From assembly GCA_964587525.1 (NCBI GenBank), contig CAZPLZ010000090.1:1-13846 (forward strand): a stretch of DNA of 13,846 bases. Reading direction: 5' to 3'. Of the stretch, positions 1 through 7,015 are shown one piece after another. Source of the DNA: CAZPLZ01 sp964587525 (GTDB taxonomy: Bacteria > Oederibacteriota > CAKKQC01). The position numbers and the translations under genes are program-made. Under the pieces are notes generated by a model. That model made no database searches, was not told the DNA's origin, and worked only from the letters and a program-made list of their open reading frames with translations. Within the stretch, counting starts at the first letter, position 1. Each line of letters opens with the position of its first letter.

Positions 1-216
1 GGTCAATACCAGAAAGCCATCACGTATATCCGCCGGGGGCTAGAGTGTGGTTTCTTAGATGCTGGCCCATACGGTTGTTTGGGGCTTGCTCTACGGGGGC
101 TTGGGCGATATAGCGAGGCAGCTTCAGCGTTTCATCGAGCAGCAGAACTGCAACCTGAGAACCCTGCATTTGCCCGTCTTCGTGAGGAGTGTGAACGTGC
201 TGCGCGCAGACTGTAG
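1..216 (+). CDS. TPR-repeat protein, C-terminal fragment
   Basis: The window opens inside an open frame that ends at TAG 214-216. The 71 visible residues read as tetratricopeptide helices: a segment GQYQKAITYIRRGLECG, then LGLALRGLGRYSEAASAFHRAAELQPENP, which has the classic TPR pattern of G-Y/A-F-A-L-P positions. It then ends in a charged Arg/Glu-rich helix. TPR proteins act as protein-protein interaction scaffolds, and the role of this one cannot be told because the N-terminal part lies outside the window. The next gene starts 9 bases downstream in the same direction, so the two are probably co-transcribed. Confidence 0.75.
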   Translation, partial: GQYQKAITYIRRGLECGFLDAGPYGCLGLALRGLGRYSEAASAFHRAAELQPENPAFARLREECERAARRL

Positions 217-225
217 GATGAGAAT

Positions 226-1035
226 GTGTTGCCGTTGATCACTGTGGTGTTGCTGATGGCCGGCGCCTCTGCGGTAGAGGCTGAGGACCCGGTGCCTGCC
301 AAACCGTCACCGCCGCCCGCCCAGGAGGCCACGCCTGCCCCTGCGCCGACACCTGCCAAACCGCGCCCGACGCCCGCTCAGAAGGCCGCGCCTGCTGCTG
401 AACCGGCGCCCACCGAACCGCTACCGCTCGGCGAGCCGCGCGTGTGGCTGGGCCTGTGGGGAGGCTGGGCGGGCGCTGCCTTGCGCCAGGTGGCCGCTGA
501 TAGAGGAGGTGAGCGGGCGGCGGCGGGTTTACATCTTGGCGCGGAGGCAGGATTTGTGCTGGTCCGAGATGTGATGGTCGAGACGTCGGGGGGGAAGCCA
601 CGGGATATCTGGCTGGGCACCCGGCTTGGCTTCCTGCGCCCTGGGGAGATCAGCGGCAGCTCGGCCACCGTAAGCACTTCGTTGACCACGGTTCTGTTCG
701 GCGGGTGGTTTCAGGGCGGCGATGTGGATGGATTCCATGGGTGGGTCTCCTTGTTTGCGGGGCCGGCGCTGGTGCGGGGTGAAATCCGCGATCTGGGCGG
801 GAGCTCCCAGCAATTGACCGGCCGCTCCTTCGCGTATGAGACGGAACTCGGGGTGGGCTACCCCGTCACCAAATCTCTGGTGGTGTTTCTGGGCGCCGGC
901 TACCACTGGATCCGGGTGGAAGAGTTGAAGGCCGACGGCAAGCCGGTCTTGCGCCCGAACGGTCTTGCAGCGTTATACGACTTCAGCGGTGCGAATGTAC
1001 ACGTAGGGGTCAAGTGGATGCTGCGCTCACGGTGA
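226..1035 (+). CDS. Exported protein with Ala/Pro-rich linker and probable outer-membrane beta-barrel domain
   Basis: This 269-residue protein starts at GTG 226, the first start codon after the upstream in-frame TAG; AGGATGAG just upstream may be a weak ribosome binding site. Residues 1-19 are a hydrophobic signal-peptide-like stretch ending in AVEA, although it lacks the usual positive charge near the N-terminus. Residues 20-70 are an Ala/Pro/Lys-rich linker with an imperfectly repeated PAKPxPxPAQ unit. Residues 71-269 alternate short hydrophobic/aromatic strands with glycines (VWLGLWGGW, LHLGAEAGF, VVFLGAGYHW, VHVGVKWML), as in small outer-membrane beta-barrels. The linker suggests spanning of the periplasm or contact with peptidoglycan. 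It overlaps the next gene by four bases (GTGA). No specific family was recognised; the barrel is inferred from strand pattern only. Confidence 0.6.
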   Translation: MLPLITVVLLMAGASAVEAEDPVPAKPSPPPAQEATPAPAPTPAKPRPTPAQKAAPAAEPAPTEPLPLGEPRVWLGLWGGWAGAALRQVAADRGGERAAAGLHLGAEAGFVLVRDVMVETSGGKPRDIWLGTRLGFLRPGEISGSSATVSTSLTTVLFGGWFQGGDVDGFHGWVSLFAGPALVRGEIRDLGGSSQQLTGRSFAYETELGVGYPVTKSLVVFLGAGYHWIRVEELKADGKPVLRPNGLAALYDFSGANVHVGVKWMLRSR

Positions 1036-2138
1036 ACACACCGATTCGGGTCGCCGTCGTCGGGCTGGGACGGGCTGGCTGGGATATCCATGTCCGGCAG
1101 CTCCGTGACCGGCTAGAAAAGGAGCGTAAGGACGATTTTAAGATCGTGGCCTGCGTGGACCCGGTGCCGGAGCGCCGGGCAGAGGCGGAGCGGATCCTCG
1201 GGTGCCGCACGTTTGGGGAGTTTCCGGCCTTCCTACGCGTCCGGCTTGCGGATGTGGTGGTGATCGCCACGCGGTCGGTTGACCACGCCCCACACACGAT
1301 CGCTGCGCTGAAGGGCGGCCATCACGTGGTGTGCGAGAAGCCCATGGCGATGAGCGTGGCTGAGGCGGACCGGATGATCCAGGCCGCCAAGCGGGCCCGA
1401 AAGAAGCTGTTCATCCATCAGAACTACCGGTTTCATAATGACTATCTTCACGTAAGGGAAGTCATCGATTCCGGCATCCTTGGCCAGGTGTTTCAGATCC
1501 GTGCTTACTGGGTGGGGTATGCCCGCCGCAATGACTGGCAGACGCTGCGCAGGAACGGCGGAGGCGTGCTGAACAACACCGGCCCTCACCCGCTGGATAT
1601 GCTGCTGCAGCTTCTGGACTCACCCTGCGTCTCAATCTGGAGCGATCTCAAGCATCTCAAAGACGCGGGCGACTGCGAAGACCACGTCAAGATCATGCTC
1701 CGGGGAAAGAACGGGCGAATCTGCGATCTGGAACTCTCCACGGTCTGCGCCCTCCCTTCCCCCAAGTGGACGCTGCTCGGGACCACAGGAACCATGACCT
1801 CGGATGGCTCCACCTCGCATTTCAAGTATTACGATGGCGCGCAAGTCAAACCACTTGCAGTCATGGACGGCGCCGTTCCTGGCCGCCGCTACGGCGTGGT
1901 GGGGGGAGAGGAGGCGCTTCCCTGGAAGGAAGAAACCCGTCCGGCCAAGCCGGTCAAACGTCCCGGGAATTTCTATGACAATGTTTCAGAAGTGCTCCTC
2001 AAGGGCGTTCCCATGTTGATCACTCCCGAAAGTGTCCGGGAGGTCATCCGCGTGATTGCGGCAGCCAGGAGCGGCACCCCGTTTGCATCAACTACTCGCT
2101 CACCTGCCGTTCGGCGGAAGAGAGCCAATCGGGGTTGA
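1032..2138 (+). CDS. Gfo/Idh/MocA-family NAD(P)-dependent oxidoreductase
   Basis: Cytoplasmic oxidoreductase of 368 residues. The N-terminal Rossmann fold carries the dinucleotide-binding motif VAVVGLGRAG at residues 7-16. The family signature CEKP lies at 101-104, with Lys103 as the expected catalytic/cofactor-contact lysine. The C-terminal alpha/beta domain has GGGVLNNTGPHPLD around 176-189, with His186 in the usual active-site position. Family members oxidise or reduce hydroxyls of sugars, inositols and amino sugars; the substrate here is unknown. I chose GTG 1032 because it overlaps the previous stop (GTGA) and puts the Rossmann strand near the N-terminus; an in-frame GTG at 1014 would add six residues. 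Its 3' end overlaps the converging dehydratase gene by 47 bases. Sugar-enzyme neighbours support a role in carbohydrate metabolism. Confidence 0.88.
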   Translation: MNTPIRVAVVGLGRAGWDIHVRQLRDRLEKERKDDFKIVACVDPVPERRAEAERILGCRTFGEFPAFLRVRLADVVVIATRSVDHAPHTIAALKGGHHVVCEKPMAMSVAEADRMIQAAKRARKKLFIHQNYRFHNDYLHVREVIDSGILGQVFQIRAYWVGYARRNDWQTLRRNGGGVLNNTGPHPLDMLLQLLDSPCVSIWSDLKHLKDAGDCEDHVKIMLRGKNGRICDLELSTVCALPSPKWTLLGTTGTMTSDGSTSHFKYYDGAQVKPLAVMDGAVPGRRYGVVGGEEALPWKEETRPAKPVKRPGNFYDNVSEVLLKGVPMLITPESVREVIRVIAAARSGTPFASTTRSPAVRRKRANRG

Positions 2139-3177
2139 TGGTGACGCCCCAGCCCGGCCCCTGCGGGAAGGGAATTGAGCCGTTACGCACCACCAGTGCG
2201 GGCGTGAAGATTTCGTCCGCCCAGTTGTCCGGCTCGATTGAGAACTCCACGTACGTTCCAGGATTCGGAATGGCGGCTTGAAGGTGCAAGGTGAATACCG
2301 TCACCATGGACCGGTTGGCCGAATGGGGCAGGCAGGGGATTCCGGCTTCCTCTGCCATCTTGGCGACCCGCAGTGTGCGAGAAAGCCCCCCGACGTAGCA
2401 GACATCGGGCTGGACGATGTCGATAGCCTTCATGGCGATCATCCGGCGGAACTGGGCCAAGTCCGTGTCCTGCTCTCCCCCGGCTATCGGGACGGTGAGG
2501 GCCTTGGCTACCTCAGCGGTCCACTCCAACTCCCAGTAGGGGCATGGCTCCTCGAAATGCCCGATCTTGTTCGCTTCGAGCATCCGCCCGACCTCGATGG
2601 CCTTCCTCGGCGTGTAGCAACTATTGCCGTCCACCAAGACCGTGACGTCGTCGCCCACCGCTTTGCGGACCGCCGGGACCAGCGCTTCTGTCCGGCCGGG
2701 CCATTGGTCTTCGTCGTGCCCGCAGACCTTGCCGATCCGGATCTTGAACGCGCGGTAACCCAAGAGGGATTTCAGCCGCTGCAACCGTCCGGCTTCCTCT
2801 TCTGGCTTGATGTCCCGGCGCATGCTTGATCCGTAGGCCGGCAGGGGTTTGGGCGTACCGCCCAGCAGTTCGCAGACGCTCTTGTTCTTGAGTTTACCGT
2901 GGAGGTCCCACAGCGCGGTGTCTAGACCACCCACGGCACGACAGACGTATGAGCCGGGGAACTTGTATTCGGCCTCGATGAGGCGCTCCACCAGCGCGGC
3001 GATGTCCGACGCGTCGGCGTGGAGGGCTTTGGGGGCGATCTGCCGGTGCATCACGATGGCTGAGATGTCAGCATGAAAAGGAGCCATCTGGCCCCAGCCC
3101 TCCGCTCCGTCATCCGTGCCCACCCGCACGAGACTGACGTGGCCCTTGGTGAATGTCTCGATACGTTTGATTTTCAT
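2092..3177 (-). CDS. Enolase-superfamily acid-sugar dehydratase or racemase (mandelate racemase subgroup)
   Basis: This 361-residue protein starts at the ATG complementary to 3175-3177 (MKIKRIETF); longer in-frame upstream starts are possible but add no family sequence. It has the N-terminal capping domain (about 1-120) and the TIM-barrel of the mandelate racemase/muconate lactonizing group. Visible functional residues are the KIR motif Lys145-x-Arg147 at the end of the second strand, metal ligands Asp183 (VDGNS), Glu209 (FEEP) and Glu235 (GGEQ), Asp258 in IVQPD, and His285 (PHSANRS). The Lys/His pair is typical of enzymes that abstract an alpha proton from a sugar acid and eliminate water. 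The usual motif is KxK; here it is KxR. It is transcribed divergently from the glycosidase-like gene across a roughly 70-base spacer and converges on the Gfo/Idh/MocA gene. Substrate unknown; dehydratase is more likely than racemase, given the sugar context. Confidence 0.85.
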   Translation of the reverse strand: MKIKRIETFTKGHVSLVRVGTDDGAEGWGQMAPFHADISAIVMHRQIAPKALHADASDIAALVERLIEAEYKFPGSYVCRAVGGLDTALWDLHGKLKNKSVCELLGGTPKPLPAYGSSMRRDIKPEEEAGRLQRLKSLLGYRAFKIRIGKVCGHDEDQWPGRTEALVPAVRKAVGDDVTVLVDGNSCYTPRKAIEVGRMLEANKIGHFEEPCPYWELEWTAEVAKALTVPIAGGEQDTDLAQFRRMIAMKAIDIVQPDVCYVGGLSRTLRVAKMAEEAGIPCLPHSANRSMVTVFTLHLQAAIPNPGTYVEFSIEPDNWADEIFTPALVVRNGSIPFPQGPGWGVTINPDWLSSAERQVSE

Positions 3178-3208
3178 GGCAAGGTGATACTGTAGCAAAA
3201 CCTGTTCA

Positions 3209-3238
3209 TTGAGGCATTCTGTTGAAACCCCGTACAAT
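3209..3238 (+). promoter_or_regulatory. Possible sigma70-type promoter for the glycosidase-like gene
   Basis: TTGAGG at 3209-3214 and TACAAT at 3233-3238 are separated by 18 bases. The -10-like hexamer ends nine bases before the GTG at 3248, so a transcript from here would have almost no leader. No Shine-Dalgarno sequence precedes that GTG. On the opposite strand, TACAGT lies 11 bases before the dehydratase ATG, so the small spacer could serve both genes. Pattern-based only. Confidence 0.4.
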
Positions 3239-3247
3239 GGCCCCACT

Positions 3248-5959
3248 GTGGTGAATTACGCATTGTTTGTGGCGTGGTGGTGCCTGGGCGCGAGCGGCGC
3301 TTGGGGAGCGGACCTGGCGTCACCTGCACCGGAGGTCGCCGCCGTCGGCGCGCTGGATATCTCGCAGGGCTGGCGGTTTCGCACCGATCCGAAACGTGTC
3401 GGAATCCGCAAACGGTGGGACGGCATCAGCCTCGACGACTCTCCATGGACTCTGACCGACACTGGTGGGCCTTGGGAGGAGCGCGGAGCACCCGGCTATG
3501 ACGGGGTGGGCTGGTACCGGAAGTGGGTGGAGCTTTCCGAGCCATGGCCGCGGGTGTTCCTGGTGCTTCCGGGCGTGGCTGACCGGGTGGATCTGTTTGT
3601 GAACGGCGGACGGGTGGCCAGAAACCTTGCGCGCCCGCACCCGGGAACCCGTTTCATCGTGCGGGAGATCACGACCCGCATCAAAGGCCGCACCCGGTTC
3701 CTGATCGCCCTGCGCATGACGAATGATAAGAAAAATCAGCCTGGGGGCTTTCACAATACCGGGGGCCTCCCGGTCATGCTGGCCCGCCGCGCCCGTCCTC
3801 TGCTCCCGAATCAGGCTGCGTGGCTGGACTATCTGGCGCGGCAATACCCCACGTTGCCTTGGCCGGCCTGGATGCGGAACGGGGGGGCCGCCTGGATTAC
3901 GCTGGGGGAGCCGGGGTCCGGCGGCGGCGGCATCATCGGGCCGCACGGCCAGCTTGCACCCGTGGGTCAGGAATTTGCGGTCTCTTGCTGGCTCTATGAC
4001 TCCCACACGAAGAAGAAATTTTACGCCCCAGAGGCGCTGCCGTGTGTCATGCGACTGGAGGGCCGCGTGCTGCCGCTGCCTGAGATGGATACGAGAGCGG
4101 GCCAGTTCAACTTGAAAGTACGGTACTGGTCACATGTGCTGTCGAAAGCTGACGGCGTGACGCTGGGGATCGGCGAGGTGACGGTGCAGAACAGGACCGA
4201 CCGTACTCGCAAGGTGGATCTCATCGTGGCGGTGCATCCGTTTGGCCCCCAACGGCAGGTCTTTCGTGTTGAGCGGGTGAGTTACGTCCGGGAGACGCAG
4301 ACCATCTTGGTGAACGGCTTGCCCGCCGTGATCTTGAGCGAAGTTCCGAGTGGGTTCGGGGCTGCCCCGTTTGCGGAGCCCGGCACGGTGGCGCGATTCC
4401 TGGCGAAAGGCGAACTTCCCCCTGAGCAGGAGACGGTGGACCTAGAGCAGAAACTTGCGTCCGGCGCCGCGGTCTACAAGCTCAAGATCCAGCCCTACGG
4501 GGCGCGTACCCAGACATTCCGGGTGTTTCTGACAGGCCGGCCAAAGCAGATGACGCCGGAGCTCTCCCGGCAGGTCCGGAAGGTGGATCGCAAAGCGAGC
4601 CTCAAGAATATCAAGCGTACGTGGCAGAGCCTCCTGGGAGGGAAGGAGAAACTCCGTTTGCGCTTCCGGGACAAGACCATCCAGGATGCGTACTACGCGA
4701 GCCTGGCGCACCTGTACGTCACTCTGGGCGGCATGGGGCTGGCGCCGTCTGTTGACGGCCAGTTTGTGCCACGGGCCAGTGCCGTCGCGGTGTCCGCGCT
4801 TTTGCGAGCTGGACACACCGACACCGCGCGCCGCTGCCTGAGCCCGTTCCTGAGGGCCTGGCCGCCGGAGGATGTCACGGTGAAGGAGGATCTCGAGCCG
4901 GATGCCCCTGGTCTAGCGATCCATGCATTTATGGAATATGTCCGGTTCACCCGGGACCGTGCGTTCCTCGCCGAGGCGTATCCGGTGATCGAGCGGGCAT
5001 GCCGCGCGCTGCAGCGGCTCCGGTATCGCCATGCAGTCTCAGGAGGGGATGCACTGCCGGCCAGTCGCCGCCGGACAGACACCGGCGAGGGAGACGAAGT
5101 CTGGGCCAGCGCCTGGGGCGTGGTGGGGTGGCGGGATGCGGAGGAGGCGGCGCGCCTGCTGGGACGGGAGGATGATGCCGCCTGGATGCGCGGGCAAGGC
5201 TTAAGACTGAAGGCAGAACTTGAGCGCGTCTACGCGAAACGGAACCGGCCCGCTGGCAGCCAACTTCCTCCTGGTGGCCCGGTCCTGCTGTGGCCGTGCG
5301 CGGCGCTGTCAGCGGAAGCGCCCGATGTCCGGAGCGGATTTGAACGGGTTTGGGAGGCGTGGTTCGCTGGCTCCGGCGGCGGCTGCCGGCCGGGCGAGCA
5401 GTACCTCCCGTCCGCTGGACTTTCGTACGCACACAATTGGCTCCTCCTTAACGACGCGGAGCGGGCTCAGCAGGTACTGGCCTGGCATCTCAAGCACCAG
5501 ACCATGCCGGGCACATATGCGTGGGCGCAAGCTGTGGATCCTTTGACCATGCGGCATGGCGGCGGCGGTCTGCCGGACCCGCGTGCGGCGGCGGAGTATA
5601 TCTGCCTCGTGCGCGATATGCTGCTGCGTGAGGATCATAACGCGCTGTTGCTGACACCCGGCCTGGCTGCGAGGTGGGCGAAGCCAGGGCGCCACATCGA
5701 GATCAAGCAGGCTCCCACTTGGTTCGGAACGTTTCCGGGCTATTCGGTCGTGTCGTCCCCTCGGGGGATCACCCTGCGGCTGATGCGGGGACAAGGTTCC
5801 GGGGAATCCTATCAACCACCGGGCGGGATCCGCTGGCGGGTTCCGGGCCGCCAGCCTATCCGACAGCTCACGGTGGGCAGGAGGCGGATCAAAGAAATTC
5901 CGCCAAACCGCTGGATCCACCTCCCCCCCGGGGTGAGACAGGTCGGGGTGGTCTGGTGA
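3248..5959 (+). CDS. Large exported glycoside-hydrolase-like protein (beta-sandwich plus alpha/alpha barrel)
   Basis: A protein of about 903 residues from GTG 3248 (GTG 3251 is equally possible; a TTG at 3209 would put 13 extra residues before the signal peptide). Residues 1-21 are a hydrophobic export signal (NYALFVAWWCLGASGAWGA). Residues about 30-170 resemble the GH2-type sugar-binding jelly roll: DISQGWRF, then GWYRKWVEL, LVLPGVADRVDLFVNG. A second beta-rich region follows. From about residue 470 to 830 the helical repeats (DAYYASLAHLYVTLGG, AVAVSALLRAGH, IHAFMEYVRFTRDRAFL, WASAWGVVGWRDAEEAARLLG) look like an (alpha/alpha)6 six-hairpin glycosidase domain. A short beta C-terminus follows. 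The acidic cluster TDTGEGDE near 610-620 could hold catalytic acids, but this is not proven. It probably acts on oligosaccharides outside the cytoplasm. The stop overlaps the next gene's GTG. No exact GH family could be assigned. Confidence 0.72.
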   Translation: MVNYALFVAWWCLGASGAWGADLASPAPEVAAVGALDISQGWRFRTDPKRVGIRKRWDGISLDDSPWTLTDTGGPWEERGAPGYDGVGWYRKWVELSEPWPRVFLVLPGVADRVDLFVNGGRVARNLARPHPGTRFIVREITTRIKGRTRFLIALRMTNDKKNQPGGFHNTGGLPVMLARRARPLLPNQAAWLDYLARQYPTLPWPAWMRNGGAAWITLGEPGSGGGGIIGPHGQLAPVGQEFAVSCWLYDSHTKKKFYAPEALPCVMRLEGRVLPLPEMDTRAGQFNLKVRYWSHVLSKADGVTLGIGEVTVQNRTDRTRKVDLIVAVHPFGPQRQVFRVERVSYVRETQTILVNGLPAVILSEVPSGFGAAPFAEPGTVARFLAKGELPPEQETVDLEQKLASGAAVYKLKIQPYGARTQTFRVFLTGRPKQMTPELSRQVRKVDRKASLKNIKRTWQSLLGGKEKLRLRFRDKTIQDAYYASLAHLYVTLGGMGLAPSVDGQFVPRASAVAVSALLRAGHTDTARRCLSPFLRAWPPEDVTVKEDLEPDAPGLAIHAFMEYVRFTRDRAFLAEAYPVIERACRALQRLRYRHAVSGGDALPASRRRTDTGEGDEVWASAWGVVGWRDAEEAARLLGREDDAAWMRGQGLRLKAELERVYAKRNRPAGSQLPPGGPVLLWPCAALSAEAPDVRSGFERVWEAWFAGSGGGCRPGEQYLPSAGLSYAHNWLLLNDAERAQQVLAWHLKHQTMPGTYAWAQAVDPLTMRHGGGGLPDPRAAAEYICLVRDMLLREDHNALLLTPGLAARWAKPGRHIEIKQAPTWFGTFPGYSVVSSPRGITLRLMRGQGSGESYQPPGGIRWRVPGRQPIRQLTVGRRRIKEIPPNRWIHLPPGVRQVGVVW

Positions 5960-7005
5960 GAAGCTTCACGAAGCCCAGCCAGTTCATGTTCTCCGCAGGG
6001 CTGTGGAACCTTCATCCGGGTGCTGACCCGTTTGGCCCGGCGGTACGCCGGGAGCGTGCTCTCGCAGAAAAATTGAAGATTTTCAGACGCCTGGGGTTCC
6101 AGTACGTCCAGTTCCACGATGACGATGCGGTGCCTGACACGGCCTCGGCTTTAGCCCGCGCGCGGCAGGCGGCGCGTCTGCGTAAGCTGCTTAAAGACCA
6201 CGGGCTGAAAGCCGAGTTCGTGGCGCCACGGTTGTGGGAGCACCCGCTGGGTGCCGATGGCCCCATCACGAGCAACAATTCCAAGGCCCGACGGTACGCG
6301 CTGGAGAGGGTCAAACGCACGATAGATATCGCGCGCCACCTCGGCACCGACCGAATGGTCTTTTGGCCGGCGCGGGAGGGCACATACATCCGGGAGAGCA
6401 AAGACCCGGTTAAGTCGTTTGGCTACTTGCTGGAGTTCTTCAACCAGATCCTCGCGTACGATCCAGTCATTCGCATCCTGGGGGAGATGAAGCCCAACGA
6501 GCCGATGGATTGTATGTACATGCCCACCACTGGACACATGCTGTCCCTGTGCGACAAAACGATCGATCCGACCCGCACGGGTGTGCTCATCGAGAGTGCG
6601 CACTGCATTCTGCTCGGCCTCGACCCGAGCGAGGAGATGGCATTCGCGCTTTGGCACGGCAAGCTGTGGGGGGTGCACCTGAACGACCAGGACGGGCTGA
6701 AGTACGATCAGGACAAGGCCTTCGGCTCGGTGAACATCCGAAGGGCATTCAATCAGGTGGATGTGCTGGTCCGGAATGGCTACGGTCACAACGGGGAGGT
6801 GGTTGGGCTGGATGTCAAAGCGATGCGCACCCAGCCATTCGAGCGGGCACACCTGCACTTGAAGCATAGCAAGGAACTCTTCCTGGAGCTGGCGCGCTTA
6901 AGTCATGTTATTGACCGGCGGCAGTGGCAGGCCTACCGCGACAGCCTGGATTACGAGTCTCTGGACCGGTTCATCCTCAAGCAGCTCGGACGGCTCTCCC
7001 GGTAA
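5956..7005 (+). CDS. Xylose-isomerase-family TIM-barrel protein with altered metal site
   Basis: A 349-residue cytoplasmic TIM barrel close to XylA of the short class. Key XylA elements are visible: FHDDD with His54 and Asp57 (the ring-opening dyad), Trp137, GEMKPNEP with Glu177 and Lys179, ESAH with Glu213 and His216, LKYDQD with Asp251 and Asp253, and LDVK with Asp286. The numbering stays within a few residues of Streptomyces/Actinoplanes XylA as I remember it. However, the barrel strand that reads HIDLN in XylA reads GVHLND here, so the structural-metal aspartate (Asp245 in XylA) is His241. It probably isomerises a pentose or related sugar, but may act on a different substrate. Start GTG 5956 overlaps the upstream stop as GTGA, implying translational coupling with the glycosidase-like gene; longer upstream starts lie inside that gene. 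Confidence 0.82.
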   Translation: MRSFTKPSQFMFSAGLWNLHPGADPFGPAVRRERALAEKLKIFRRLGFQYVQFHDDDAVPDTASALARARQAARLRKLLKDHGLKAEFVAPRLWEHPLGADGPITSNNSKARRYALERVKRTIDIARHLGTDRMVFWPAREGTYIRESKDPVKSFGYLLEFFNQILAYDPVIRILGEMKPNEPMDCMYMPTTGHMLSLCDKTIDPTRTGVLIESAHCILLGLDPSEEMAFALWHGKLWGVHLNDQDGLKYDQDKAFGSVNIRRAFNQVDVLVRNGYGHNGEVVGLDVKAMRTQPFERAHLHLKHSKELFLELARLSHVIDRRQWQAYRDSLDYESLDRFILKQLGRLSR

Positions 7006-7015
7006 CACCCTTTTC

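Noticed and set aside
3320..4006. Long minus-strand reading frame (228 codons) opposite the glycosidase-like gene
   Set aside because: It is an antisense shadow in high-GC coding DNA; the translation is Arg/Pro/His-rich without domain features, while the plus strand has clear protein folds.
5674..5955. Upstream extension of the isomerase-like frame
   Set aside because: It lies fully within the glycosidase-like gene, and the family sequence begins only after GTG 5956.
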